A stretch of 64,000 nucleotides of DNA from Ruminococcus_C sp963590855 (GCA_963590855.1 CAVAQT010000005.1:34784-98783), one strand, 5' to 3'; counted from the first letter of the stretch, positions 41,776 to 50,482 are shown. Numbers and translations: made by a program. Notes: generated by a model from the letters alone, not told the origin.

Positions 41776-42603
41776 ATGAGCGGAACACTATATCTTATCG
41801 GCACACCCATCGGCAACCTGGAGGACATCACCATGCGGCAGCTGCGCATGCTGGGCGAGGTGGACTTTCTGGCGGCGGAGGACACCCGTGTCACACGCAA
41901 GCTGCTGTCGCACTATGACATCCACACCCCCATCGTCAGCTATCACGAGCACAGCGGTCTGACCGTTGCGCAGAGCATCGCCGACCGCATCCTCGCTGGC
42001 GAGTCCTGCGGTGTTGTTACCGATGCCGGCATGCCCTGCATCTCTGACCCCGGCGAACCGCTGGTACAGCTCTGCCACAGTCTGGGCATCTCCATGGAGG
42101 TCGTCCCCGGCCCATCGGCAGCCATTGCCGCCCTGGCAGTCTCCGGACAGCATACGGCGCGGTTTACCTTTGAGGGATTTCTCTCCGTCAACCGCAACCA
42201 GCGCGCGGCACACCTGGAGCAGCTCCGGGAAGAGCCGCGCACCATGATCTTTTATGAAGCGCCCCACAAGCTGTGCCGGACGCTGGCGGACATGGCGGCT
42301 GTATTCGGCGGCTCGCGCAGTCTCTCTCTTTGTCGGGAACTGACCAAGATCCACGAGGAGGTGCGTCTCACCACACTGGCAGAGGCAATGGCTTATTATG
42401 AAGTCACCCCGCCCCGGGGCGAATTTGTGCTGGTGGTTGCCGGCGCAGCACCCAGACAGGAGAGCCGCATCTCTCTGGAACAGGCGGCGGCTCTGGTGCA
42501 GCAGTATGTTGCAGACGGACAGAAGCTGACTCAGGCATGCAAGACCGTCGCCGCCGAGACAGGCTATCGGAAAAGCGAACTGTATGACGCTGTGCAAAAG
42601 TAA
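41776..42603 (+). CDS. rsmI: 16S rRNA (cytidine1402-2'-O)-methyltransferase
   Basis: RsmI methylates the 2'-OH of C1402 in the ribosomal decoding centre. The 275-residue protein has the tetrapyrrole-methylase fold start LYLIGTPIGNLEDIT (about 5-19), AAEDTRVTRKLL (about 35), VTDAGMPCISDPGE (about 82) and VVPGPSAAIAAL (about 110), then SLSLCRELTKIHEE near 178. Length is canonical. AAAGGAGCG lies upstream, 18 bp behind the MATE gene, suggesting a shared message. Confidence 0.95.
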   Translation: MSGTLYLIGTPIGNLEDITMRQLRMLGEVDFLAAEDTRVTRKLLSHYDIHTPIVSYHEHSGLTVAQSIADRILAGESCGVVTDAGMPCISDPGEPLVQLCHSLGISMEVVPGPSAAIAALAVSGQHTARFTFEGFLSVNRNQRAAHLEQLREEPRTMIFYEAPHKLCRTLADMAAVFGGSRSLSLCRELTKIHEEVRLTTLAEAMAYYEVTPPRGEFVLVVAGAAPRQESRISLEQAAALVQQYVADGQKLTQACKTVAAETGYRKSELYDAVQK

Positions 42604-42655
42604 GCGGTTTTTCCCCGGATATTTGCGGTGCGGACGCGAGTGTACAAAAACACAA

Positions 42656-42684
42656 TTGACTTTCTCGTTTAAATGTGATATAAT
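42656..42684 (+). promoter_or_regulatory. Promoter of the C1-dockerin protease gene
   Basis: TTGACT at 42656-42661 and TATAAT at 42679-42684 are 17 bases apart, 56 bases before the start codon. Confidence 0.85.
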
Positions 42685-42740
42685 CAAGTGAACAACAGAT
42701 GAAATTTCATACACATTGCCAGAAATGGCAGGAGGAATCT

Positions 42741-44765
42741 ATGAAAAGAGATTGTACACACCAGTGGCGCAAAGGGGTAGCGCTGCTGTGTGCCGTGTGC
42801 TTTCTGCCCTGGGAGACGCTCCCGGCGGCGGCAGCACCGGTACTTCCAGATGTCCGGGAAACACATTGGGTACAAAATGACGGCATTCTGGCACCAGCCG
42901 CAGACACGGCGGCACAGGCAGAAACAGACGGCAGCGGAGATACCATACGCATTCAGGGTGCGGCTTCGCTGCCGGAATCCTACAGCCTGTTGGATGTGGA
43001 CGGCAAAAGCTATGTCACCTCCGTCAAGGATCAGGGCAGCACCGGACTTTGCTGGGCATATTCTTCGCTGGGCGCCTGCGAATCCAACATCCTGATGCAG
43101 GATCTGGAGATCCCGTCGTCCTGGCTGGATGCAAACGGCGAACTGAATTTTTCAGAAGCGGCACTGGGCTGGTACCCGTTCACCAATCACCTGCTTCCCG
43201 GAGATCCCACCAGCGGAGATTATATTTCCCTGGAAAAGAAGGGACTGAGCGGCGGCAATCCGACCATCGCCAGTTTCGCTCTGGCATCAGGCGTTGGCAT
43301 ACAGCTGGAACAATACGCCGCCCTGAGCGACTGGGACAAGGGCTATTCGGAATATCAGCGGTACAATTCCTATTACCGCATGAAAAGCTCGGATATTATC
43401 CTGAGACCCGGAGAAAATACCGTCAGCACAGTGAAGCAATGGCTGATGGAAAGCGGCGCAGTGGCGGCTTCGTTTTATTCCAAGGGTACGTTCTATGATA
43501 ACGGCAGTTCTACCGCCTATTACCAGAACCAATACGACCTGGAACGGGCAGACCACGCCATCCTGATCGTGGGATGGGACGACAGCTATTCCCGTGAAAA
43601 CTTTAAGCCGGGCATGCAGCCGGATGCGGACGGCGCATGGCTGGTGCAGAACAGCTGGGGCAGAGATTCCGGCGACAACGGCTATTTCTGGCTCTCCTAT
43701 GAAGAGTCCTCACTCTGCGAACTGGCGCGGTTCCAGATGGAAGAAGCGATCAGTCATGATGCATACTATCAGTATGACGGCGGCGTTTCTTATGCAAATG
43801 TCAACTTTCCGGCAGCCGCCAACGTCTTTACCGCAGACGCAGACGGCACACTGTCCGAAGTGATGTTTGCCGCCGCATCCTCCAATCCCCAGACCTGTTG
43901 GTACACCGTCTCGGTATACCGCATGGCGGAAGGCAGCAACGACCCCACAGACGGGAAAAGGCTGTGCTCCAAGCAGGGAACTGCGCAGTTCAGCGGCTAC
44001 AAGAACATTTCTCTGGCAGACAAGGCAGTCTCCCTGAAAAAGGGCGACCGTTTCGCCGTAGTCTTAGAATTGCGGCGCACCCGAAACAGTGAGGAACCGC
44101 TGTACCTCTCCTTTGAGTCCAACGCAAGCGACACACTGGAGCGGCACTGCACCATTCTGCCGGGACAGACCTACATCAGCGACGGCGAGGACTGGATGGA
44201 CATGACAGAGGTGCAGCAGTGGCAAAACAACAGCGGCAAGTATCCCTATGCTGAATTGGGGAATGCCGCCATCAAAGCCATTGTGCAGCCCGACGACACC
44301 ACTGCCGACCGCACCATGTTGGACAATGCGCTGGCATACGGCGCACCCACCAGCGGTGAAAATGCCCTGTATCAAGCGGCATATCAGGAGGCGATCCACC
44401 TGGACGAAAGCGCTTCACAGGCAGAGGTGGACAATGCCGCCGGGAATCTGCTCGCCGGACTGGAACGGGCAGGGATCTTCCGCTACAGCGAGCACATCTA
44501 CGACAAGCAGACAGCCGACCCGGCATTTCTCCTGGGAGATGTCAACCAGGACGGCGCGATCACTGCCGCGGATGTCTCCTGTGCCATGACCGCCCAGGCG
44601 CGGGACGGCGCAGGACTTTCCACCAGTCTGCAAATGGCGCAGGCGGCAGCGGCGGATATTGACGGAAACGGCGTACTCAGCGCGGCAGACTGTGCTTATC
44701 TGCTGCAATACTGCGCCTTTGACGGCGCAGGCATCTCCAAGGACTGGGATGAGATCTTGCCATAG
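42741..44765 (+). CDS. Secreted papain-family (C1) cysteine protease with C-terminal dockerin
   Basis: The 674-residue product has a signal peptide (GVALLCAVCFLPWETLPAAAA), a C1 peptidase domain (about 75-340) with the active-site Cys in KDQGSTGLCWAYSSLGA (about 108), His in ADHAILIVGWDDS (about 275) and Asn in VQNSWGRDSGDNGYFWLSY (about 305). A beta-rich region follows, then a dockerin with two calcium loops: GDVNQDGAITAADVSCAMTAQ (about 597) and ADIDGNGVLSAADCAYLLQY (about 640). It should be exported and docked to a cohesin scaffold. GCAGGAGG precedes ATG 42741. Confidence 0.92.
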   Translation: MKRDCTHQWRKGVALLCAVCFLPWETLPAAAAPVLPDVRETHWVQNDGILAPAADTAAQAETDGSGDTIRIQGAASLPESYSLLDVDGKSYVTSVKDQGSTGLCWAYSSLGACESNILMQDLEIPSSWLDANGELNFSEAALGWYPFTNHLLPGDPTSGDYISLEKKGLSGGNPTIASFALASGVGIQLEQYAALSDWDKGYSEYQRYNSYYRMKSSDIILRPGENTVSTVKQWLMESGAVAASFYSKGTFYDNGSSTAYYQNQYDLERADHAILIVGWDDSYSRENFKPGMQPDADGAWLVQNSWGRDSGDNGYFWLSYEESSLCELARFQMEEAISHDAYYQYDGGVSYANVNFPAAANVFTADADGTLSEVMFAAASSNPQTCWYTVSVYRMAEGSNDPTDGKRLCSKQGTAQFSGYKNISLADKAVSLKKGDRFAVVLELRRTRNSEEPLYLSFESNASDTLERHCTILPGQTYISDGEDWMDMTEVQQWQNNSGKYPYAELGNAAIKAIVQPDDTTADRTMLDNALAYGAPTSGENALYQAAYQEAIHLDESASQAEVDNAAGNLLAGLERAGIFRYSEHIYDKQTADPAFLLGDVNQDGAITAADVSCAMTAQARDGAGLSTSLQMAQAAAADIDGNGVLSAADCAYLLQYCAFDGAGISKDWDEILP

Positions 44766-44785
44766 CCCGTAAACACAACACAAGC

Positions 44786-44832
44786 AAAAACAGGACAGCT
44801 TTTCCGGAATGGAAACGCTGCCCTGTTTTTTT
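44786..44832 (+). terminator. Terminator of the C1-dockerin protease gene
   Basis: AAAACAGGACAGC and GCTGCCCTGTTTT pair (one mismatch) with an internal TTTCC/GGAAA stem, followed by a T run. Confidence 0.8.
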
Positions 44833-44847
44833 GATCGGACTTATTCG

Positions 44848-45003
44848 TTATCTGCCGCAGCCACAGCCGCAGTCATCGTCGTCATCCCCCTGCTGGTTCT
44901 GACAATTCTGTGCAGACTGGTTCTGCTTCTGCTGCGCCTGCTGATTCCGGCGGTTCTGTGCCTGCTGCTGCTGACGGTTCTGGCTCTGATTCTGCTTCGA
45001 CAT
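44848..45003 (-). CDS. 51-residue Gln/Asn-rich protein with Asp run and CGCGCG tail
   Basis: This is a small protein starting MSKQNQSQNR and continuing as a Gln/Asn/Ala/Arg low-complexity segment to about residue 38, then GDDDDD and a C-terminal CGCGCGR. GGAG is nine bases before the ATG. The codons are mixed (CAG with AAC/AAT, GAT/GAC), so the repetitiveness is at protein level and not a simple DNA repeat. It lies 136 bp after the feoB stop on the same strand, with a long hairpin at 45017-45060 just upstream of its ribosome site. Metal binding by the Asp/Cys tail is an inference from composition and place. No family is recognised. Confidence 0.7.
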   Translation of the reverse strand: MSKQNQSQNRQQQQAQNRRNQQAQQKQNQSAQNCQNQQGDDDDDCGCGCGR

Positions 45004-45016
45004 GATCGTCTCCGTT

Positions 45017-45060
45017 TCTCCGCACACAGGCTTTTTCCGGCGGCTCTCTGTGTGCGGAGA
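45017..45060 (-). promoter_or_regulatory. Hairpin in the leader of the small feoB-linked gene
   Basis: TCTCCGCACACAG and CTGTGTGCGGAGA form a 13-bp perfect stem around an 18-base loop. On the minus strand no T run follows, but the ribosome site of the small gene begins a few bases later, so it may stabilise the message or tune translation. Confidence 0.5.
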
Positions 45061-45139
45061 GAAAAGCCGCAGCCGGCGGCATTGGTTTTTGCCGTCTGGT
45101 CATAGAATGCCCGAAACGGGGAAAGATATACACAGCTTT

Positions 45140-47215
45140 TCATAACAGCCACAGCATTAGTTTTGCCGTCCAGTGCACAGCACTGCAAAGCAAAATGCCC
45201 ACTGCTGTAGGAATGCACCACGCCGCAAGCGTCCACTTCCAGCTGCCGGTCTCCTTGCGAATGGTAAGGCATGTGGTAGAACATGGAAAATGAAACAGCA
45301 AAAACAGCAGCATGCACAGCGCCGTCACCGGCGTCCAGCCGTTGTTCTGCAAGATCTGATGTACCTGGCTGAGGTTTTCGGTCTCTGTCAGCGCTGTTCC
45401 GGCAGTGTAGCCCATGAGTACAATAGGCAGCACGATCTCATTCGCCGGAAAGCCCAGTAAAAATCCAAGCAGGATCACGCCGTCCAGACCGAGGAAATGC
45501 CCGGGGACATCCAGCCATGCGGCACAGTGGGCAAACAGGCTCGCACCGCCGATGCTGCAATGGGTAAAGCCCCACAACACTGCACCTGCCGGCGCAGCCA
45601 CCAGGCAGGCACGACCCAGGACAAATACCGTCCGATCCAGCAGCGACCGCAGCAAAACCTTTCCGATCTGGGGCCGGCGATACGGCGGCAGCTCCAGTGT
45701 AAAAGATGAGGGAACGCCTTTCAGAACGGTATGAGACAGCAGCCGGGACACTCCGAAGGTCACGAAAATGCCCAGCAGGATCAGCGCCAAAAGCAAAAGT
45801 GCCGCTGTGACAGTGCGGCAGAGCTCGCTCCCCACAGCAAAGAACAGCGAAATGCAGGTAATCATGGTGGGAAATCTGCCGTTGCAGGGAACAAAGTTAT
45901 TGGTAAGAATGGCGATGAGCCGTTCCCGCGGAGAGTCGATAATGCGGCATCCCGTTACGCCGGCAGCGTTGCAGCCGAATCCCATGCACATGGTCAGGCT
46001 TTGCTTGCCGCAGGCGCAGGCGCGCTGAAATGCGTGATCCAGATGAAACGCCACCCGCGGCAGATAGCCGAAGTCCTCCAACAGTGTGAACAAGGGGAAA
46101 AAGATCGCCATCGGCGGCAGCATAACGGCGATCACCCAGGTCAGCACCCGATAGATCCCGTCCAGCAGCAGACTGTGCAGCCATCCGGGGGTGTGGAGAT
46201 ATCCCAGAAGCTGTGACAGCATCTCCCCCAGTCCGGCAAATCCGGCAGTCAGCCAGGCAGAGGGATAGTTTGCGCCTACAATGGTGAGCCAGAGCACCAA
46301 GCCCAGAAGCAGGAGCATCACCGGAATGCCGGCTCTTCCGGCAAGAATGCGGTCGATCCGGCGGTCTCTCTGGTCTGCCTGCTCCGGCCGGGTCATGACC
46401 GCTTCCGCCAGCGCCTCGCTGTGCATCACCATAGCGGAAATGCGCATATCGGCGCACTGTTCCGGAGAAAGCACCGTATGCGCCAGGCGAAGCGTCTCCG
46501 CAAGCGGTTCTGTTTCAACATCGATCCCGGCGCAGGCAGCAAGCTTTTCGTGCAGTTCCGGTTCTGGCTCTAACAGGCGCGCCGCTGCCCATGCCGCCGG
46601 GAGACCTTCCGGGAGCGCATCCGGCAGTGCAGACTGTACCTGTGCCAAAAGTTCCGCCAGAAGCGCCGGGATGGGATAAGGCTTCGGCTCGGGCGCAGGC
46701 TGATGCAGCAGCGCATGCAGCCGGGTTTTCAGTTCCGCCAGTCCCCTGCCGCTTCGGGCAGAAGTCCCCACCACCGGGATTCCCAAACGCTCCTCCAGAG
46801 CGGAAAGGGACACCGTGATACCGCGCTTTTCTGCTTCGTCCAACAGATTGACGCACAGCATGGTGCGCGGCACAAGCTCCATGACCTGAAACGTCAGCAG
46901 CAGACCGCGTTCCAGGCTGGAGGCATCGCAGACCACCACGGCGGCATCCGGATGCTGAAAGCAGAGAAAATCCCGTGCCACGGCTTCTTCGGCGCTTCTC
47001 GCCCGAAGCGACCAGGTTCCCGGCAGATCTGCCAGTGTTATTTTTTCGCCGCCGCAGACTGCCGTACCTACGGCGCTGGCAACGGTTTTTCCTGCCCAGT
47101 TTCCCGTGTGCTGATGCATGCCGGTCAGGGCGTTGAATACTGTGGATTTTCCCACATTGGGCATTCCGGCAAGTGCAGCGACCGGGGCTTCTGATTCCGG
47201 TATATTCGATCTCAT
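45140..47215 (-). CDS. feoB: Ferrous iron transport protein B
   Basis: FeoB imports Fe2+ across the inner membrane. The 691-residue protein has an N-terminal GTPase with G1 GMPNVGKST (about 17-25), the MHQHTGNWAGKTV switch region, G3 DLPGTWSL (about 63) and G4 NLLDEAEKRG (about 122), a helical spacer, and about eight TMs from residue 290 with CMGFGCNAAGVTG (about 412) in the gate region. ATG 47215 has AAAGGA nine bases upstream, while an ATG three codons earlier has none. No feoA gene is near, which is unusual but known. A small Asp/Cys protein follows downstream. Confidence 0.93.
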   Translation of the reverse strand: MRSNIPESEAPVAALAGMPNVGKSTVFNALTGMHQHTGNWAGKTVASAVGTAVCGGEKITLADLPGTWSLRARSAEEAVARDFLCFQHPDAAVVVCDASSLERGLLLTFQVMELVPRTMLCVNLLDEAEKRGITVSLSALEERLGIPVVGTSARSGRGLAELKTRLHALLHQPAPEPKPYPIPALLAELLAQVQSALPDALPEGLPAAWAAARLLEPEPELHEKLAACAGIDVETEPLAETLRLAHTVLSPEQCADMRISAMVMHSEALAEAVMTRPEQADQRDRRIDRILAGRAGIPVMLLLLGLVLWLTIVGANYPSAWLTAGFAGLGEMLSQLLGYLHTPGWLHSLLLDGIYRVLTWVIAVMLPPMAIFFPLFTLLEDFGYLPRVAFHLDHAFQRACACGKQSLTMCMGFGCNAAGVTGCRIIDSPRERLIAILTNNFVPCNGRFPTMITCISLFFAVGSELCRTVTAALLLLALILLGIFVTFGVSRLLSHTVLKGVPSSFTLELPPYRRPQIGKVLLRSLLDRTVFVLGRACLVAAPAGAVLWGFTHCSIGGASLFAHCAAWLDVPGHFLGLDGVILLGFLLGFPANEIVLPIVLMGYTAGTALTETENLSQVHQILQNNGWTPVTALCMLLFLLFHFPCSTTCLTIRKETGSWKWTLAAWCIPTAVGILLCSAVHWTAKLMLWLL

Positions 47216-47268
47216 GGCATCCATTCCTTTCTATGCTGTCACCAACATATGCAGAAATGCGCCAAAAA

Positions 47269-47316
47269 AGACCGCATGGGAAATGCAATCGCGAAGCAAG
47301 CATCTCCATGCGGTCT
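47269..47316 (-). terminator. Minus-strand terminator between the HAD gene and feoB
   Basis: AGACCGCATGG and CCATGCGGTCT pair perfectly (11 bp) around a 26-base loop, and on the minus strand TTTTTT follows. It isolates feoB from the amylase-HAD transcript, so feoB needs a start point of its own in the short gap that follows. Confidence 0.7.
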
Positions 47317-47334
47317 GATCGGAAGGTCAGTACC

Positions 47335-47360
47335 GCACAAGCTCTGTACAGTGCCGCCTA
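47335..47360 (+). repeat. Degenerate MITE terminus
   Basis: GCACAAGCTCTGTACAGTGCCGCC-TA resembles the right terminus at 47526-47552 with a few changes and one gap. It may be the remnant of an older insertion next to the intact element. Confidence 0.5.
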
Positions 47361-47374
47361 AAAATCTTTTCCTT

Positions 47375-47552
47375 TAGGGCAACACCGCACAAAGCCCGCC
47401 TGGCGGCTTTGCACGCAATCTGCCTGCTGATTTTCCGTCATACTGCCCAGAAACTCCTTGCCATACGACAGTATGCCTGCGGAATTTCTATGCAGTCTGC
47501 CGAAAAATCCGGCTACGCATCTTACGCACAAGCTTTGTGCGGTGTTGCCTTA
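47375..47552. mobile_element. MITE-like element with about 21-bp terminal inverted repeats
   Basis: The ends read TAGGGCAACACCGCACAAAGC and, inverted, TAAGGCAACACCGCACAAAGC, a 20-of-21 match, enclosing about 136 bp with no open frame. The size and termini fit a non-autonomous miniature inverted-repeat element, though no matching transposase gene is in the window. Its right end supplies the TAA stop codon of the HAD gene at 47550. A diverged partial copy is at 57397-57448. Confidence 0.75.
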
Positions 47553-48206
47553 GAAAAACTGTTTCATTTCCAGAATGTCGTGTACATGCACAGTGGCAGT
47601 GGCGCAGATCTCCTTCCAGACAGCGGCGTTTTCGGCATCTGCCACGCCAACGGTAAAGAAGCCGCCTGCCTTTGCACTCTCCAGTGCGTGAAGCGAATCC
47701 TCTGCCACAGCGATCTGCCGCCTGCCCAGGTACAGTTTCTGCGCACCCAGCTGAAAGATCTTCGGCTGGGTTTTCGGTGCGCCGGCATCCTGCTCTGTCA
47801 ACAGAAATTGCAGACGTTCCCACACACGCAGCCGCCGCAGCGCCGCCTCAGCCAGTTCGCCGTAGGTCGCCGTGGCAACGCCATAGCCGATGCCGTGATC
47901 GTCCAGCCAGTCCAACAGCTCCAGGACATGGGGCTTAAGTTGCAGCTTTTCCTGATATTCTTCTGCCACCATGTCCGCCACCTGTCGGGCGATCTGTTCC
48001 GGTGTCACCGGAAGGTCGAATTCTTCTACAAAAAAGCAGGAAAATTCCTCGATGGACATGCGCTGTACCTTTTCGGACAAATCCGGCGGCACTTCTTTGC
48101 CGTAATGTGCCATAAGCCTGCCGTCTACCTGCCGCCACATTCCCGTGGAGTCCAGCAGTGTGCCGTCCAGGTCAAAGATCACGCCTTGCAGGGTGTTGTG
48201 TTCCAT
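47550..48206 (-). CDS. HAD-superfamily phosphatase (beta-phosphoglucomutase-like)
   Basis: The 218-residue protein has the HAD motif I GVIFDLDGTLLDS (about 8-20; nucleophile Asp about 12), a helical cap, a GVATATYGE-type motif II region (about 112) with a Thr in place of the usual Ser, Lys in AGAPKTQPKIF (about 145) and the motif IV VAEDSLHALESAKAGGF (about 170). This is the class of beta-phosphoglucomutase and sugar-phosphate phosphatases. It follows the GH13 gene by 14 bp, so a role in starch or maltose breakdown is likely. Its stop codon lies in the MITE terminus. Confidence 0.87.
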   Translation of the reverse strand: MEHNTLQGVIFDLDGTLLDSTGMWRQVDGRLMAHYGKEVPPDLSEKVQRMSIEEFSCFFVEEFDLPVTPEQIARQVADMVAEEYQEKLQLKPHVLELLDWLDDHGIGYGVATATYGELAEAALRRLRVWERLQFLLTEQDAGAPKTQPKIFQLGAQKLYLGRRQIAVAEDSLHALESAKAGGFFTVGVADAENAAVWKEICATATVHVHDILEMKQFF

Positions 48207-48220
48207 TGCAGCACCATTCC

Positions 48221-49813
48221 TTAAATCTTTGTAAAACGCGGCTGGTTGTCATGTGCCGTGCCGGTGAAGATCGACTTCGGCATTGCCCAGACGCTGCCGT
48301 CCTGCTCCTTGCGGTAAACCACCAGTTCTTCCTGGGTCTCCGCGTGACGCGCAGAAGTCTGGAGCAGCTCGCAGACCGTGCCATCCAGGACATCCCGGTA
48401 CTTCGCACCAGCTTCCAGAGCGGTCGGCTCCGGAACGGCAACTGCTTCTGTTTCCGGTTCGGTGTTGTTGACGATATCATCCTCTACCAGGATCATGGCT
48501 GAGAACGGCGCAACACGGATCCATGCGCCGCCGTTTTCCACCTGTACCGGCTGACCGCTGATAACATCTACCAGAGACGGCACATGGGTGCCGAAACGGA
48601 ACTCGCTAGGGCAGTCCTCCAGGTTCAGCGCAACATAGACTGTTCTGCCGTCCTGCTCCTTGGCGAACAGCAGCTGGCGGTTGCGCACCTCTACGGTGTA
48701 ATAAGAACCCGTGCGCAGTGCCGGATATGCGTGGTAGATTCTGCCCAGCTTTACCAGGTGGCGGTACAGATCCAGGTTGCCGCTGCGGTTCAGATCGTCC
48801 AGATCCAGGCAGGGGCGCAGACCGTCATCCGAGTTGTTCTCATGTCTGCCCATAACACCGTATTCACTGCCGTAGTAAATAGACGGGATGCCCGGCATGC
48901 AGTACATCAGCGTATAGCACAAAGGCAGATAGCGCTGGTCAGACAGAGTGCTTGCGAGACGGTTCACATCGTGGTTGTCCACGAAGTTGTACAGGGCAAT
49001 GCCCTGATAGATGCCGCCGTTTCCGAACTGTCGGTTGATGCTGTAGTTGATCTCGAAATAGTTCTTGTCGTTGTGCGAGGAATAGATACCCTTATAGCAC
49101 TCATAGTTGGTGACGCTGTCCAGCATCTCCGGGTTTGCCCAGCGCTTATAGTCGCCGTGGATGATCTCACCCATGAGCCAGAATTCCGGGTTGCGTTCCT
49201 TGCAGAAATTGTGGATGCGGCGGAAGAAATCGAAGTCTACGCAGTCCGCAGCGTCGAAACGGATGCCATCAATGTGGAACTCATCCATCCACAGCTTCAC
49301 AGCGTCAATGAGATAGTCGCAGACATGCCAGTTGCGCAGATTCAGCTTGACCAGGTTGTAATAGCCGTTCCAGCCCTCGTACCAGAAGTTGTCGCCGCAG
49401 GGGCTCTGACCGCCGAAGTTCAGACCGGCAAACCAATCGCAATACTCCGATGCCTGTCCCTTTTCCTGAACATCCTTGAATGCCCAGAAGTTGCGTCCCA
49501 CATGGTTGAACACGCCGTCCAGGATGACCCGGATGCCGTTCTTGTGCAGTTCGTCGCAGATGTGGGCAAACATCTCGTTAGTGCCCAGCCGGCGGTCGAT
49601 CACGCGATAGTCGGTGGTGTCATAGCCGTGCTCCACAGACTCAAACACCGGGCCGAAGTAAACAGCATCCACGCCCAGTTCCTTGAGATGCGGAATCCAG
49701 TCCAGCACCTTTTCCAGGCGGTTCACCGGCTCGCCGCCTTCATTGTGCTTCGGCGCACCGCAGAAGCCCAGGGGGTAGATGTGATACATCACCGCATTTT
49801 CATACCATTTCAT
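48221..49813 (-). CDS. GH13 alpha-amylase-family enzyme fused to DUF1653
   Basis: The 530-residue cytoplasmic enzyme has GH13 regions I to IV: DGVFNHVG (about 98), GIRFDAADCVD (nucleophile Asp about 198), GEIIHG (acid Glu about 229) and NFVDNHD (about 289). Residues about 1-410 are the barrel with its C-terminal beta domain. From about 470 a separate DUF1653-like domain follows (GAKYRDVLDGTVCELLQ, then HAETQEELVVYRKEQDG and WAMPKSIFTG), joined by an acidic, Pro/Glu-rich linker. No signal peptide is seen. The gene is first of a unit with the HAD phosphatase gene. It probably acts on maltodextrins or related glucans. Confidence 0.88.
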   Translation of the reverse strand: MKWYENAVMYHIYPLGFCGAPKHNEGGEPVNRLEKVLDWIPHLKELGVDAVYFGPVFESVEHGYDTTDYRVIDRRLGTNEMFAHICDELHKNGIRVILDGVFNHVGRNFWAFKDVQEKGQASEYCDWFAGLNFGGQSPCGDNFWYEGWNGYYNLVKLNLRNWHVCDYLIDAVKLWMDEFHIDGIRFDAADCVDFDFFRRIHNFCKERNPEFWLMGEIIHGDYKRWANPEMLDSVTNYECYKGIYSSHNDKNYFEINYSINRQFGNGGIYQGIALYNFVDNHDVNRLASTLSDQRYLPLCYTLMYCMPGIPSIYYGSEYGVMGRHENNSDDGLRPCLDLDDLNRSGNLDLYRHLVKLGRIYHAYPALRTGSYYTVEVRNRQLLFAKEQDGRTVYVALNLEDCPSEFRFGTHVPSLVDVISGQPVQVENGGAWIRVAPFSAMILVEDDIVNNTEPETEAVAVPEPTALEAGAKYRDVLDGTVCELLQTSARHAETQEELVVYRKEQDGSVWAMPKSIFTGTAHDNQPRFTKI

Positions 49814-49885
49814 GTTTCTTTCCTCCTACTCCTATTATATATCACAAACAGGGCGAATCCCCTGTTGGATTTCAACAAAATGCCT

Positions 49886-50482
49886 TTACTTCACAGACCC
49901 TTCCAGATAATACGTTGCCTCCATATCCGCCACATTGACTGCCAGCGCCAGAGGGAACATTTCCAATGCTCTGCCTACGCTGTTCTTGTCCTCGTTTCCG
50001 GAAAAGCCCATATGATAGCGGATGGCAAACGCCTCGTCCCGGGTGAGCCGCATAAAGCTCTGGATCATATACACCGATTTTTCCCCGTGGCCATAGGGCA
50101 GCGTGTCACGCACCGTATAATACGGCACCTTTTCCCACACGCCCTGGTCATTTTTGGCATTGCGATAGTCCACCGCATAGAAGCCCACCTTGCAGATATC
50201 ATGGAGCAGTGCTGTCACCGCAATGGTCTCCGGGGTGTAGTCCATGCCGTAGAGATCCCTGGTACGGGGACGGGAGAGATAGTCCTTGAGACACTCGTAC
50301 ACATTCAGGCTATGCTCCACCAGACCGCCCTCATATGCCCCGTGGAAACGGGTGCTGGACGGCGCGGTAAAGAAGTCACTGGCATCTGAGTCCAGCCACT
50401 CCAACAGCCGGTCTGCACCGCGGCGCTTGATGTTTTCCTGATAAACGGCAATAAATTCTTCCCGTTTTGTCACGATTTCCAC
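49886..50482 (-). CDS. HD-domain phosphohydrolase
   Basis: The 198-residue protein has an HD-type metal site: GGLVEHSLNVYECL (His about 56), ALLHDICKVGFYAVDY (His-Asp about 92) and later FAIRYHMGFSG. The arrangement resembles HD hydrolases that act on nucleotides or 3'-5' exonuclease-like partners. It is in a single gene with its own promoter (50505-50533), and no context gives the substrate. The ATG at 50482 is preceded by AAAGGCGG. Residues 120-145 contain a YGHGEKSV motif also typical of this family. Confidence 0.82.
   Translation of the reverse strand: MEIVTKREEFIAVYQENIKRRGADRLLEWLDSDASDFFTAPSSTRFHGAYEGGLVEHSLNVYECLKDYLSRPRTRDLYGMDYTPETIAVTALLHDICKVGFYAVDYRNAKNDQGVWEKVPYYTVRDTLPYGHGEKSVYMIQSFMRLTRDEAFAIRYHMGFSGNEDKNSVGRALEMFPLALAVNVADMEATYYLEGSVK

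Noticed and set aside
44809..45105. A 98-residue plus-strand frame with long Leu-rich stretches, which looks like a membrane protein.
   Set aside because: It is the antisense of the CAG-rich Gln/Asn protein (CAG read backwards gives CTG, Leu) and has no ribosome site; the minus-strand gene has one.
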